A DNA stretch of 64,000 nucleotides from Calocera cornea HHB12733 (Eukaryota > Basidiomycota > Dacrymycetes > Dacrymycetales > Dacrymycetaceae). Below, one piece after another: positions 9,573 to 22,600 of the stretch; position 1 is the first letter of the stretch; each line of letters starts with the position of its first letter. Below the pieces are notes generated by a model. That model was not told the origin of the DNA, did not search any database, and was given only the letters and a program-made list of their open reading frames with translations. The position numbers were made by a program, and so were the translations under genes. The DNA is taken from the NCBI GenBank assembly GCA_001632435.1, contig KV423951.1, forward strand, positions 124,001 through 188,000, given 5' to 3'.

Positions 9573-12545
9573 ATGGACGCTAATTCAACTCCCGCTTCTG
9601 CCGTTCTCCCGGCACCTGTGCCCGAACTGCCGCCCGCACCACAACAGGTCAACGGCGTCCTCCCTCCGGTAGACGGCCAGCAATACCCGTCCGCCTCACC
9701 CCTCCCTCCTCCACAAGCAGAAGCAGCCGAGCCTGCCCCAACCATCACAGAGCCCACCCCGGCGGCACCAGAGCCCACCCCAGCAGTTCCCGAACCAGCG
9801 CCGCACACAGCACCAGAACTGCACGTCCCCCTTCCCTCCTTTAACTCGTCACTCGACAGGGCCTCCGTCGTACCGCAGCTCGACACCCCGCAGGACCCGG
9901 CCAGCATCCCCATCCACGCTCCCAGGGGGACGCCGCCGCCGCCCGTTGGCCAGCTGTTGGCCGATGTGCAGATAGCGGAGGAGGCTGACGCGCCTGTGAG
10001 TGTGGCGGAGGTGGTGGATGAGGTGCCGGTGCCGCCTGAGGCTGTCTTGCCGCCTGCACAGCTACTGGAGCCTGTTGCTGAGCCTGTGGTCGAGCCTGCG
10101 CCTGTGCACGCCCCGGTGCAGACGCTTGCGCCTGCGCCGGTGGCGTCGGTGGCGCAGCCGATTTCGGAGGGTGTCACCCCCGCCGTGGAGCAGCTGCGCG
10201 ATCTTTCTGTCTCGCCTGTCAAGAAGCGCACCGCAGAGGAGATGGAGGACGACCTTGATCAGGTGCCACGGGGCTTCACCGTTATCAGCCCGATGGACGA
10301 GATGGATGTGGAGACGCCCAAGCAGGAGTCGACGCCGACCGTGACGGACGACGTGTCCATGGACGGGCCTACGCAGCTCAGCACGTCGGACTCGCTGATG
10401 ACGGTGGGGAGACAGGAGAATGGCGAGCCGCCGGTGAAGAGGCAGCGGCTTACGCCCACGCCTGATGTGAGTTTTGGCCCATACACCTACTCCCCAGCTG
10501 CGGCTGACGCACCGCAGCTCCGTATCCACACGAACGGACTCAACCACTCTCGTGTTTCTACGTTCTCCGCCGCTCAGCATCGTTTGGCCACTGCGTCGCT
10601 CCGGCAGCTCAAGAAGAGCCGCGATGCTTCGCCCTTCCTCAAGCCTGTCGACACGGTCGGGTTAAACATTCCGCAATACAACACCATTATTAAGCACCCT
10701 ATGGACCTCGGTACCATTGAGGAGAAGCTGCTGATGTCCAACCCGGCCATCAAGCCGGGGACGAAGCAGTACTCGCAGATGGTCGAAATCTCGGAGCTGG
10801 CGCCTGACAAGCGGTACTGGAGTGCGGACGAGTTCATGGCGGACGTCAGGCTCGTGTTCGACAATGCGTTCAAGTTCAACGGTGAGGTGCACGTCGTGGG
10901 CCAGATGGCCAGGCGCCTGCTGGGCATATTCGACAAGCAGATGGAGAAGATGCCGGCGGCGGAAGAGCCCAAGCCCGTCATGCCCATCGCCCAGTCCGCG
11001 CCTATCATGCCGTCTGTGCCCTCCCCGCCGCTCGTGCAGCAGCAGCCAGCCGTTCACCCTGCGCCTCCGAAGCAGCAGCGCAGGCAGTCGATCGCCGTCC
11101 CCGTCATCCGCCGCAATTCGCCCGAGACGCCCACGGCCGTCGTCCGCCCCAAGCGGGAGATCCACCCCCCGCCGCCTAAGGACCTGCCGTACGCTGAGCC
11201 GACACTCGGGAAGAAGAAGCGCTCGGGCAAGGGCAAGGGCAGGGAGCGCGACGATGGCACGCAGGAGCAGCTCAGGTTCTGCGCACAAGTCATCCAGCAT
11301 CTCTACAAAAAGCAGTTCTACACCGCTGCCTATGCGTTTTATGACCCTGTTGGTGAGTGTTGATCTGACCTCCATTGTTGAGAATGTTTACTGATGGTAT
11401 CCCTGCAGATCATGTTGCTCTGAACATCCCTGATTACCCTAAGATTGTGAAGAAGCCTATGGATTTGTCGACTATGAAAAAGAAGCTGGAAAACCAAGAG
11501 TATGAGAACGCGCAGGAGTTTTACGCCGACTTCAAGCTCATGATCAAGAACTGCCGGCTATACAACCCTGCCGGGTCGCCCGTGCGCCACGCTGGCGACG
11601 AGCTGAGCCATATCTTCGACGAGAAGTGGAAGGGGCTTCCGCCTATTGTCGAACCTGAGGACGACGAGGACGAGGAAGAGGAGGAAGAGGAAGAGATCGA
11701 CGATACAGATGGTGAGTCCCGACTTGTGTGCCCCGGTTACGTGTGCGCTGACCAACTGCGCGGGCGCAGCTGCCATGGCGGGTGTAGAGGCGCAGGTGGC
11801 TAAGCTGGTCAAGACGCTCGAGATGATGAAGAAGCAGAAGGCGGAGAAGCAGGTCAAGAAGAAGCCCAGTACGCCCAAGGAAGAGAGCAAGCCCAAGGCG
11901 ACCAAGCCCCGCAAGCCCAAGCCCGCTCCGGCTGCCGCTGGTACTCCTACCGCCGGACCCTCCAAGCCCCGCAAGAAGAAGGACAAGGACGAGGAGTCGG
12001 ACGAGGACGGCCCCGTCGACTTCTTCAAGAAGCGCGAGCTCGCCGAGGAGATCCCCAAGCTGGAAGGCGAGGCGCTCACCGATGCGCTTGCCGTTATCCA
12101 AGAAGGCATGGCGCAGGACAACCCGATGGGCGCGGACGAGGAGATCGAGCTCGATATCGACATCCTCGCGCCCAGCGTCATCCGCAAGCTGTACCGTATG
12201 GTTGTCGAGCCTGCGAAGAAGAAGCGCGAAGCGGAGGAGAAGCGCAAGATGCGCGCGTCGGGCGCGGCGGTCGGCGGTGGGCGCGCGGGCGGGAACGCCG
12301 GCAAGGGGGCGTCTGGCCGCAAGGGGCACCCGACCGGCGGGCTCAAGCGCAAGTCGATGGACGAGGCTGCCGAGGCGGAGAAGATCCGCATGCTTGAGGC
12401 GCGTCTGAGCATGTTCAACGGCGGCGGAGCCGGAGACGTTTCTGCGACCTCGCAGCCCCAGCAGCAGGTGATGATGGACGTGGACGAGAGCGTGAGCACG
12501 GAGGACGAGAGCTCGAGCGACGACGACGACTCGGGCTCGGAGTAG
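9573..12545 (+). CDS. BDF1: BET family protein with two bromodomains and a NET domain (Bdf1/Brd4 type)
   Basis: Three exons (9573-11352, 11409-11711, 11770-12545) give 952 residues. A long Pro/Ala/Glu-rich N-terminus is followed by bromodomain 1 (about residues 330-460) with the acetyl-lysine-binding Asn in KFNGE. A basic linker leads to bromodomain 2 (about 565-670) with the Asn in RLYNP. After an acidic block come the NET domain (about 770-845) and an acidic tail. BET proteins bind acetylated H4 and support transcription initiation. The intron after the first exon cuts bromodomain 2 early. This is the probable parent of the two rearranged copies upstream, since only it has the complete domain order. 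Confidence 0.93.
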
Positions 12546-12794
12546 GCGGTCCCGAGGGGTAGTTGTAGGCTGTAATTCAGAAAAGACTAATGCTCATTCG
12601 CTCGTTTGTATGCCATATGCGGGCTGTGTAGTAGCTGCCCGAAATGGAATTGCTTGTGGTCATACCCGGTGAGGTTAGATTGCCTCCGCCTTGATACGTC
12701 GCCCAGGAGCATCCATCCTCGTCCGGCTCTCTCATCTTGCTTACCACCTCTTGCGTCTATGTTATCCTAACTATTTAATCTTTTTTGCACACCC
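12546..12794. other. Spacer downstream of the full BET gene
   Basis: The first 60 bases are shared with the 3' flank of the NET-only gene. The rest runs into the 5' region of the G-patch gene. Confidence 0.5.
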
Positions 12795-14780
12795 ATGTCA
12801 GAGGCAATGATCGCCCGTTGGAGGGCGATCCCCCTCGACCGCCCTGCGGGCTCCGGCGAGGGCCTCGCCAGTGGCGACAAGGTACTCCTTCCCCCGGCCC
12901 GCTAGCAGCACGTACTACCCGCACACCAGCCCTCTCTAAAGCGGTCTGCACCGTCCTCCGACCCCGTTTCGCCCCATCTCGGCGCATCAGGGTCGCACGC
13001 AGAAGGGGAGGAGGGTGTCGACGACGATGACGTCTCCCTGCTCTCGCGCAGCCCATCCCCACGACCGAGAGCGAAGAGGGGAGCAACGCCGGAGACGTAC
13101 GAGGAGGACGAGAGCGGGTACGGCTATGAGAAGATGTCGGTGCACACGCCTATTGGATCGTCGAATGTGGGGCATGCGCTGTTGCTCAAGATGGGCTGGC
13201 AGGCGGGGCAGGGGCTCGGCCCGGCCGGGGAGGGTGCGTGCTCCCCATTCCGATGCGGTGAGTGTGGCTCATGAGGCGGACAGGGAGGAAGGAACCGGTA
13301 CCGTTCATCATGAAGTCGGATTCGCTGGGGCTGGGAAAGCTCACCCAAGAGCTGCGTATCGCTCAGACGACGGTGGAGAAGCGCCGGGAGCTGGAGAGCG
13401 AGCGCCTGCTGAGGGAGACGGCGGCCCAGCGGGAGGCGCGGGAGGTGCGTATCGCTCGCGTTGCTCTGCCGCGTTTGGGAGTAGGCTGATAGGCTCATGG
13501 ATGTGGTAGAACAATGTCGCGAAGCAGCAGGCGGTGCAGCAGGAGGTCAAGCAGCAGATCCGACAGTTCTACTGCGAGCTGTGCGGCAAGCAGTACGCGA
13601 ATGTCGCGCAGTACGACGAGCATCTGCGGAGCTACAGTCATACGCATAAGCAGGCACGCTGGGACCTCGATGCACATTGTTGTGCTCATGCTAACGTTCG
13701 TGATAGAGGATGAAAGAAGTGCAGGAGCAGCAGCGCAAGGCCGGCTCGGCGGACATCGACGCGCGGCGGGAGAAGGAACGGAAACGGGAGGAACGCGAGC
13801 TCAAGAAGATGGCTGCGGCAGCGGGGATCCGACTGCCTTCCTCTGCGCCGAAAGCGCCTGCTCCGGCCGGTTCGCCTGCCCCAACGCCACCGCCGCCGCC
13901 GCCGCCGGAGGTGCCCGAAGAGCAGCCGGCGAAGAAAGGTTGGAAGACGTTCGCCGCGACTGTGACTGCTCCGGCGCCTGGGCCGCCGCCTACCGCTGCT
14001 GCGGGCGGAGGGTTCAAGAAGGGTGGATGGGCGATGGTTGGGTCGTCACCCGGTTCCGCTGCTGCTGCTGCTGCCCCCGGGCCCAGGTCGGGATTCACGC
14101 CCTCCGGCCCCGCTCCACTGCTCGCGGCGTCAGCGGAGACTGCAACAAGCTTCCAAAGCGGCGGATACACGACGCTAGACACTTCTGTGCCCACTATGCC
14201 CGCGCCCCCTGGGTCCAGCTCACACGACAGGACTACGCGAACCCCCTGGGCGCCCATTCGGTCCGAGCCATCAACCTTGGCATCGACCCGCCCGCCTTCG
14301 CCGCCGGGCGCGCCGCCCCCGCAGCCTGAACCGTCCCCCCCAGCCCCTCCGCCGTCATCGGAGACCCGAGGCAGCTGGGCTGCCTCCGCCCGGCCAGGCA
14401 GGCCAAGGTCACCCGCCCGGCCAAGCGCGGTGGACGGCCGAAGCGCGTCGCCCTCGGGTTACCTGTCTCGAGATGCGCGAGACAGAGAGTACTGGCGTGA
14501 GGCGCGCGGGCGGGGGCACGAGTACGCGCCGCACTCGCCGACTTACCGGCCTTCTCCGTACGACTCAAGTGCAGGCGCGGTCTCGGGAGAGCGTGGGCGG
14601 CGCGGGAGACAGAGACAGAGAGAGAGACAGTCTGAGGACAGCGCCGCGGACGGCCGCGAGCATCGGGCTGACCTGGAGCGGGACCCTGGAGGGGACCGGC
14701 CGGGCTGGGTTGAGCACGCGAGAGGCGGGCGCCGTGAGCGTTGGGATGCGTATGGGCGCCGAGGGGGATGGGGGAGATGA
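12795..14780 (+). CDS. G-patch and C2H2 zinc-finger protein, GPATCH8 type
   Basis: Five exons (12795-12881, 12930-13233, 13284-13444, 13510-13653, 13707-14780) give 589 residues. The G-patch (VGHALLLKMGWQAGQGLG) lies around residues 80-125. It is followed by a charged helical region and one U1-type C2H2 finger (FYCELCGKQY, then HLRSYSHTHKQR), the same order as human GPATCH8. The C-terminal half is low-complexity: Pro-rich, then Arg/Ser/Asp/Gly-rich. G-patch proteins activate DEAH helicases, often in splicing; that role is inferred here. The fourth intron (13654-13706) fits the frame only with a GC donor (CAG then GCACGC), since each GT alternative gives an immediate stop. Confidence 0.85.
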
Positions 14781-15559
14781 TGATTACATTCGCGGCTCTA
14801 CTAGTCACTGGCTTGAATACGATGGATGGCTAGAAGGTATCCTACTACTAACATTACAGTAACTTATGTACTAATACTGTCCTGGTTCGGGCATTCCAGG
14901 GCGTTGCCAGGGCGGTGCCGAGCTTCTGCGTGGAACGCGGGAGAACGGGGCCGCCTCGGAACCTAACTCTGTCTCGGGTGCGGACTCGCGTGACGCGGAC
15001 GGGGTCGGGGTCGGGACGCCAAGACATGGGAGGGGAAAAACGACGGTGCAAAAACTCGGGAGGGCGGGTACTGTATCGGAATATACGGGTGGTTGGGTGG
15101 TTGGTAGGGTGCCCCTGGCCGATCAGGGTCTGTCGTCAAGGAACGCCTGAGGAATAGCATGTACTGGAGCGGATGGAGCGGATGACGGTGGGTTGTGGGT
15201 TGTGGGTTGTGGGAGTCGGCGGTAGTACTGAGGGAAGGAAGATGGTGTGCGCGTGGGAATCAGACGCGTCGCCCAAGGAAGGGTCCGCTGGGAGGGGCGG
15301 ATAGGGCCGCATACCATGGCTTGCCATTGGCTGGGCGCTTATGGGTCTCTGGCCAGTGTCGGGAGGGGAGGCAAAGGGGAGTGCACTGTGCTGATAACAT
15401 CCAAGGCGCCCGCCCATTCCTCGCATTCCAGTGCCCCTCGGGACACCAGCGCTCGCCCTCATAAGCCACCACCGCGCCGCCCTCCTCCTCAGCGACCTCC
15501 CCCTCGCCGCCTCCACCCCGCACACCGACACCGACACCGACACCGACACGGACCCCCCC
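14781..15559. other. Spacer with short GC-rich repeats
   Basis: No exon is recognised. GTGGGTT repeats three times near 15190-15212. An ACACCG hexamer array at about 15520-15547 lies just before the chosen ATG of the next gene. In the frame of that gene it would read Thr-Asp repeats if a non-ATG upstream start were used. Confidence 0.5.
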
Positions 15560-18500
15560 ATGCCCGTCCACCAGCGCGTCCACTCCCACCCCCACTCCCG
15601 CGCCTCCTCCCCGCTCCTCGTCGCCGCCCGCTGGCCACCAGCAATGAACCGCATGCCCATGCCATTCAACCTCAACATCGCCTCCCGCGCCGCCCACCGC
15701 TGGATCGGCCTCTCCCTCTTCGCACTCGCAGTCCTCACAGCATTCCTCTTCTTCGCAGAGTCATTCTCCCTCAACTTCACCTACCGCACAACCACCGGCG
15801 CAGGCGCCCCCCGCGCCCCCGCCTGGCCCCCGGCCCCGGGGAAATCGGCACACAACGGCCAGGCAGATACCGTCTGGCGGCCGCACGGCGATTCGGAGGA
15901 CGCGGGCGATGTCGGCCGCCCCGCGGAGAACAGACGGCCGGAGGTGTACCATAAGGACTCGGGCAGGATCGTCGTCACCGGCGGGGGCGGGAACATCGGT
16001 ATGTCGCCCCCCCTTTTTTTTTCTATCCGGAACGCGGTGACTGAAGAAGCGCAGGAAAACACATGGTGCGCCGGTTGCTGGCCACGTCGACGCCCGTGAC
16101 CGTCCTGGACGTGGTGTTCCAGCGGGACGAGCTGGAGGAGATCCACGCGGACTTCCCCGCGGCGCGCGACGACCTGCTGCGGGTCGTGCTGGGCGACATC
16201 CGGAACGTGTCCGCGCTGCACCAGGCGATCACCGAGGACGTGGTCGGCGTCGTGCACCTCGCGGCGGTGTCGCGCGTGCTGTGGTGCCTGGAGAACGAGG
16301 CGGACTGCCTGGACGTCAACGAGCGCGGCACCCAGCTCGTCCTCGACGCCCTCACCCAGCACGGCACCCGCACCGCCCGCAAGCCGTGGTTCATCCTCGC
16401 CTCCTCCCGCGAGGTCTACGGCAACGCCAAGAGCTTCCCCGTCGCCGAGGACGCGGAGCGCGTGCCGGCAAACGTGTACGGCGCGAGCAAGCTGAGAGCC
16501 GAGTCGGTGCTCGAGGCGCACCTGGCCCGGCTGGACAAGGCCGGGCGCAAGGCCGGCAGCCTCCACGCGATCGCCCTCCGCCTCAGCAACGTCTACGGCG
16601 GAGAGTTCGACCACCTCGAGCGGCTCATCCCGAGCATCGCTACCCAGGCACTGAGCCACATGCCGATCCAGCTCGTGGGCGGCGCCCAGAACCTCGACAT
16701 GCTCCACCTGGACGACTGCGTCGACGCGTTCATGCTCGCCGTCCGCCGCCTCAGCGCCGCCGTCGCAGGAAGCAGGTTCACCACCCCGCGCACCGCCCTC
16801 GAGCAGTTCAACGTCGCGAACGGGAAGAACGTGCCCGCCCAGCGCCTCGTCGACACGCTCCTCCACCTCGCCCGCTCCAAATCCCCCATCCAGCGCCTCA
16901 GGGGCGACAACCGCTTCCCGGACGAGTACATCGGCAGCACCGTCAAGGCCGAGAAGGTGCTGGGCTACCGCGCCCAGGTGTCGATTGACGAGGGCCTCCT
17001 CCGGCTCGTCCGCCTCTACCTCCTCCGCACCCAGCGCTTCCTCACCCGCAAGATCGCCAGCCAGTGCTACGCCCACGCGCCCGAGCTCGCCATCAACACC
17101 CAGCTCGACAAGCTCGACGACTGCATGGTCCACGTCACCGCCAACGTCGTCGGCCGCCTCGCCACCCTCAAGCCGGACAACCAGCGCTTCACGGTCGAGG
17201 ACGCGTTCCCCGCCCCGCCCTTCTGGTCCTCCATCCAGAAGGGCCCGAACGGGAAGCACCTCATCCGCCTCCGCGACTGGCACTGGCCCTTCCTCTTCCT
17301 CGGCCTCAAGCCCGAGAACATCCACGAGCCCGGGTCCCTGCACGAGGGCGTGGCGGACGACCAGGAGGCCGAGGTGTGGTGGGAGCTCGAGGCCAACGCC
17401 GAGCAGGCCGCCGTCAAGCTCATCCTCCCCGGCTCGGACTACCAGCTCGCCCCGCCCAACTTCTTCCACGGCAACTTCTCCTGGGCGCCCCGCACAGCCG
17501 ACATCTACCCCTTCAGGATAACCCCGATCTGCTGCCCGGCCCGCGCTCCCTGGCCCTTCGCCGCCGAGGACCCCATAGACCACTCGATCGACTTCCTCCG
17601 CACCTCCACCGTGCCCCAGTACACCGCCAGCATCCCAAAGGCCGAGTGCCAGCGCCTCACCCGCGCCCGGGACAAGGTCACGCGCGACCTCGCCACCCTC
17701 TCCCTGGACCTGCTCGACCGCACCAACGGCATCCAGACGCGCCTCGGGCCCGCGAGCGAGTGGACGAACGCGGGCCTCCCCGTATGCACAAACATGTGCG
17801 ACCACCCGCTCGTCTGCATCGACACCGGCGACTGCCAGTGCGTGCTCTCCGCCTGCCCCTCGACAAGCCGCTTCCCCTTCGCACCCTTTGCCAACCTCCC
17901 GCAGTTGTCCTACCCGCCCGTCCTCCCGCACGAGGCCCACGACCCGGACCACGACGACCACAACCCGCTGCTCGAGATGGTCGACCGCTCCTCCTGGCGC
18001 AACGTCCTCCGCCCGCAGGCCTCCCGCTACATCGGCACCAACGAGCCCTGGCCAAAGATCCACGTCGCCGGCCACGCGCCCGCGCTCCGCACCTGGCTGG
18101 ACTCGGACGAGGGCCAGACGGTCGCCACCCTGACCCAGTACCACTGCTTCAGCGCCGACGTCAGCATGGAGATCCCCCTGCGCGAGGTCAGCGTGCCTGC
18201 GGACGAGGCGGAGATGATCTTCATGCCCTTCTACCACAACCGCGCCAGCTGGCTCTGGGGCGACGAGTGGGACTTTATGCGCTCCACCATCCCCAGCCTC
18301 GACCCGCACAAGATCGTCATCCCCTTCACCCACGACTACGGCGCGTGCTGGAACTGGGACTGGGACCTCTGGAAGATGCGCCAGAAGTTCGGACGCGCCC
18401 CAGAGACAAGGGACGTCGTCGCCTGGTCCGTCATGGCCGACATGAACGGGCCCTGCTACAACCCCCTCCAGGACGTCGTCATCCCCCCGCGCACCTGCGC

Positions 18501-19158
18501 CAGCCCCCAGCTCGTCACCGCCTTTGGCGACATGGCCCAGGTTCGCCCCGCGAGCAAGCGCAAGGTCCTCGCCACCTTCAAGGGCTCGTACTGGGGCACC
18601 GGCGCGAACACGCGGCGCAAGCTGAACTGCGAGAAGCGCCTGCGCAACCTGGAGGACGCCGTCCCGCCCAAGCTCGAGAGCGAGCAGCGCCTCATCACCG
18701 TCTGGGACTCGCTCGGCGACTACCCCTCGTACCCGGCCATCCTCAACGACACCATCTTCTGCCCCCTTCCGGAAGGCGTCACCGGCTGGGCCACCCGGCT
18801 CGAGGACGTCATCTACGCCGGCTGCATCCCCGTCTTCATCGGCCATTCCTCCCAATACCCCTTCTTCGACATGCTGGACTGGAGCAAGCTCTCAATCACC
18901 GTCGAGAGGAAGGACCTGCAGCGCATGGAGAAGATGCTCATGAGCTATACCATGCAGGAGATCGAGCGCCTGCAGGCCAACCTCATGCTTGTCCGGGATG
19001 CATTCCTATACCCCCTGGACGGGCACTACAAGGACCAGCTCACGACCCGTGGCCCGCTCTTCTTCGCCATGCACTCGACAAAGATGCGCATGCTGACGCA
19101 GTACCCAAGTGACGTGCTTGTCGACAGGCCGGATTGGACGGAAGGTCGTGGTGCCTAG
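15560..19158 (+). CDS. Membrane-anchored NAD-dependent epimerase/dehydratase fused to exostosin (GT47) glycosyltransferase, copy A
   Basis: Two exons (15560-15998, 16055-19158) give 1180 residues. A short cytosolic N-terminus and one membrane span (about 49-67) suggest a type II Golgi protein. The extended SDR domain starts with VVTGGGGNIG (about 138-148) and has the catalytic pair in VYGASK. A mid-region with a Cys-rich, EGF-like segment (VCTNMCDHPLVC, near 720) precedes an exostosin-type domain (about 810-1140) with CFSADVSMEIPLREV and YAGCIPVFIG. GT47 enzymes add sugars to glycans; the SDR half could make or modify a nucleotide sugar for it, which is inference. The gene is very GC-rich with a single intron, unlike its six-exon neighbour copy B. 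Confidence 0.85.
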
Positions 19159-19669
19159 CGGTGCCGCGGAAATCTTGGACTTTTTTCTCTAGCAAAACAT
19201 GACATGCAACGTTGGGCCCCTCGTAATTGGTCCGCATTGCGATGTTGTAGACTGAACAGGACACTCGGTTCCTCGTTCCACATCATTTCCTCTTCTGGGC
19301 TCTGGTCATCATCATAATCGCAAATAGCTACTCTTACCATGTAATGATACCTGTCTCCTCGCACTCAATCATGCATCTGGTTTCCTCCTACGGGCGTTTG
19401 GGTAGTGTGAAAGTGTGAAAGATTGCCAGTCAGTTACGTACGCGGTGCGAGCCCAAGCCGCGGAACGCGATCGAGCCCGAAGCGCCCATCGCGCGTCTTT
19501 CATTGCCAAGGTTCAATACGTGCCATCTCCGCTACGGCGCGTCCAATGGCAACAATGCCGACCCTCTCTCTCGTTAGCAAACCGCCTCTTCTGCACTTGA
19601 GATCGCGCTGGACGCCTTGGGCTATAATACCTACGCGACTGCAGGACAAGCCGCGTCCTCCCTCGCGCG
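19159..19669. other. Spacer between the tandem epimerase-GT47 genes
   Basis: Ordinary spacer of lower GC than the flanking exons. It holds the 3' end of copy A and the upstream region of copy B. No TATA box, repeat or exon is clear. Confidence 0.4.
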
Positions 19670-22600
19670 ATGGTCCAGACGACGCCCCATAAGCGGGCAC
19701 CGTTCTCGCCGCGGTCCGTCCGGTCTGTGTCACTCTCACCGAGCCCGCCGCCACACCCGTCGTTGGACCGATCCGCCAGTATATACTCCCTCCAGCAGCC
19801 ATCATCCTCCGCTGCCTCCATCGTATCGGCACTCCGCCTCTCACCGAGGACAGCAGTGCGACTGCTGATCGTAGCAACATGTGCCATCGCAGCCCTCGTG
19901 CTGTTCGAGGTGCGCATGACTGTCAGTCGCCCGTTGACCTCTGCTGACTTGTTTCAGAACCGCAGCTTCCTCCCCACTCGTGGCCTCTCAACCCTCCCAT
20001 TCTCCCGCGAGCAACCCTTTGTTGATGACATCGTCGATCTTCCCCTGCCCGGTCAAGATGACGACGTGCCGCTCCAAGCGCTGGGCGAGGAGGAAGCTAC
20101 ACGGCCCGATCATGAGCCATCTCGGAGCGGGATGAGCAGGGTGAAGCATCACAAAGAGATGAAGTTGAAGGCGGAGGAGAAGCTGCCGGTCACCAGCGGG
20201 CTCGGCCGAGTGGTGATTACAGGTGCAGGAGGCATGCTAGGTCCGTCCTCGTGGTCAGCGCCGGAATTGGTGCTGAAGCTATACCAGGCAAGCATCTCGT
20301 CCGAAGATTGCTCAATGCGACAACTCCCGTAACGTTGGTCGACTCCCTTACCTCTCTACCAGAGATAGGATTCATGCACGGCATCACTCCCAACACCCCA
20401 CAGCATATTCGGTTCGATGTCGGCGATGTCCGCAACGCCTCTTTCGTCTCCAGCTTTCTCACACCAGACGTCGTCGGGGTCATTCATCTCGCACCGATCC
20501 TCGATGCGCGTTTTTGTTTACGCAACCCTTCCGAATGTGCCGACCTAAACGAGCGAGGGACGAAGGAGGTCGTGGAAGCCCTTTCAGCGCACGGCACTGC
20601 TCGTGGCATCCAGCCGTGGATCTTGCTCGCAAGCTCATCTTCCGTGTATACACCCGGTTTGGCAGGGCCAGTATCAGAGGAGGCTGAGCGCCAGCCTGCA
20701 GGCGTGCCGGGAAAGAGCATGTTGGCTGCCGAGCGAGCTGTAGAGATGCAGATGGCTCGAGTGGGCGGGGACTGGGGGAAGAAAGGGATGCATGCGGCCA
20801 TTTTACGTCTTGCTGAAGTCTATGGCGAGGTGAACGAGGAAGATTGGATGGGGGAGATGGTCCGAGCGGCGTTGACACACCTGCCCGTTCGTGTCATGGG
20901 TGGACAGCAAAAGGTCGACCTACTGCATGTCGACGATGCGACGGACGCGTTGATGTTGGCTATCAAGCATCTCACAGAAAAGGCGCAGGTGAATCGTCTC
21001 ACTGCCGCGAAGACTTCATTGGATACTTTCAATATCGGCTCTGGCGATACGGTCACGCTCGATACCATGGTTGGCGCTCTTATACAGCTGGCAAGATCGA
21101 AGTCGCCTATCCTCCACCTCCCGGACGATGCTGTTGTACCTTCCACACCTCTTGGCAGCGTCAAAGCCCAGAGCGTCTTGGGATTCCGTCCATCCACCTG
21201 GCGCGAAGGGCTGCGGCGTTATATGCGCTCGAACCTGGTAAATACTCGCGATTGGCTCGAGAACAAACTCGACACGACATGCTACGCTGCCTTGCCCAAC
21301 ATCGAGACCAACAAGCAATTTGACAAGCTCGACTCGTGTGTCGTGCAAATCGCGGTATCCGTACACGGCTGGCTTGGCACGCTCAGCCCAGAAGGCGACA
21401 GCTGGGAGGTCCGTGATAAGTTGCCGGGCACGCCGCTAGAAAGCATGATACGGCGTTCCGAAGATGGGAAGTGGATAATGCGGCTCAAAAGGTGCGCACT
21501 GACGCCCTAATGCGTCATATGTATATGCGGCTGATATCTGGTAGTGTCACCGATCCCTACAACTATCTCGGCCTCGGGGCCGATAATGGCCGCGGTCAAA
21601 CCGATGTGCATACTGGTGTGCCGCCAAATGAGATCGAATGGGGCGCTAAGATCGACTGGGAGGTGGAGATCAACGCCGAGTTGGCTGCCATCAAGCTTAT
21701 TCTGGCTGGCACAGAGCTTCAGCTTTCTCCGCCAACGCACTTCGGAGGTGACTTTGCTTGGGTGAACAAGAACGAAGACATATGGCCCTTCAGACTCACA
21801 CCAACTTGCTGCCACGTCCCACCGCCGTGGCCGTTCTTTGCCGAGGATCGTGAGTTGATCCCACGCCCACACGTGCGTTCTGCTGACCCAACGCTTCAGC
21901 GGTCGATCATGCCATCGAGCACCTACGGACCGCCACCGTGCCCCGATTCTTGGCTTCAATCCCCAAAGGCAACTGCGAGCGTCTTACAAAGGCGCTAGAT
22001 AAAGTAGAACGCGATCTGGCCACTTTATCTCTCGATCTGATCGATGATCGACGGGCAGAACGAACGCAATATGGATTCGCCGCGGAATGGTCCAATGCGG
22101 GACTGCCAGTCTGTACGAACATGTGCGACCACCCGATGATATGCGTCGATACAGGCGACTGCCAGTGCATCTACTCTGCTTGCCAACCTCGATCGCACGC
22201 TGCGTACCAACACTCTAGAGACGAGAAGCTTTCCTATCCGTCGACCACCGCGGAAGCCAATCCAAATCGTCATCGCCTGGTAGATATGGTGGACCGCTCA
22301 TCTTGGCATGACGTGCTCCGATCGGACGCTCAGCACTACTTTGCGGCAAGGACACCGTGGCCGAAAGTGCACGTGGCAACCTTTCCGTCGCGACTTGCTG
22401 AATGGCGTGAGTCGGAAGGGGGTTGGGATGTCGACCTCCTGGGAAAGAAGGATTGCTTCAGTGCAGATGCTGCCATGGAACTCGCTATGCGCCTGGTCGC
22501 CGTGCCAGCAGCAGAGGCGGAGATGGTCTTCATGACCTATTATCAACAGCGCGCGGACGGCAGCTACTACGACGAGTCCTGGGACGTTATGCGGCAGACA

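Noticed and set aside
11558..12499. A Ser-rich 313-codon frame antisense to the BET third exon
   Set aside because: Mirror of the Lys/Glu-rich NET region codons; the sense frame is a well-supported domain.
15781..18855. A 1024-codon open frame antisense to epimerase-GT47 copy A
   Set aside because: It is made almost only of Ala, Val, Gly, Arg, Glu and Leu. That is what the antisense of a very GC-rich gene with G/C third positions gives. It matches no family, while the sense strand encodes clear domains.
17064..19112. A 682-codon plus-strand frame overlapping copy A
   Set aside because: It is an Arg/Pro/His-rich shadow frame of the same GC-rich exon with no domain content.
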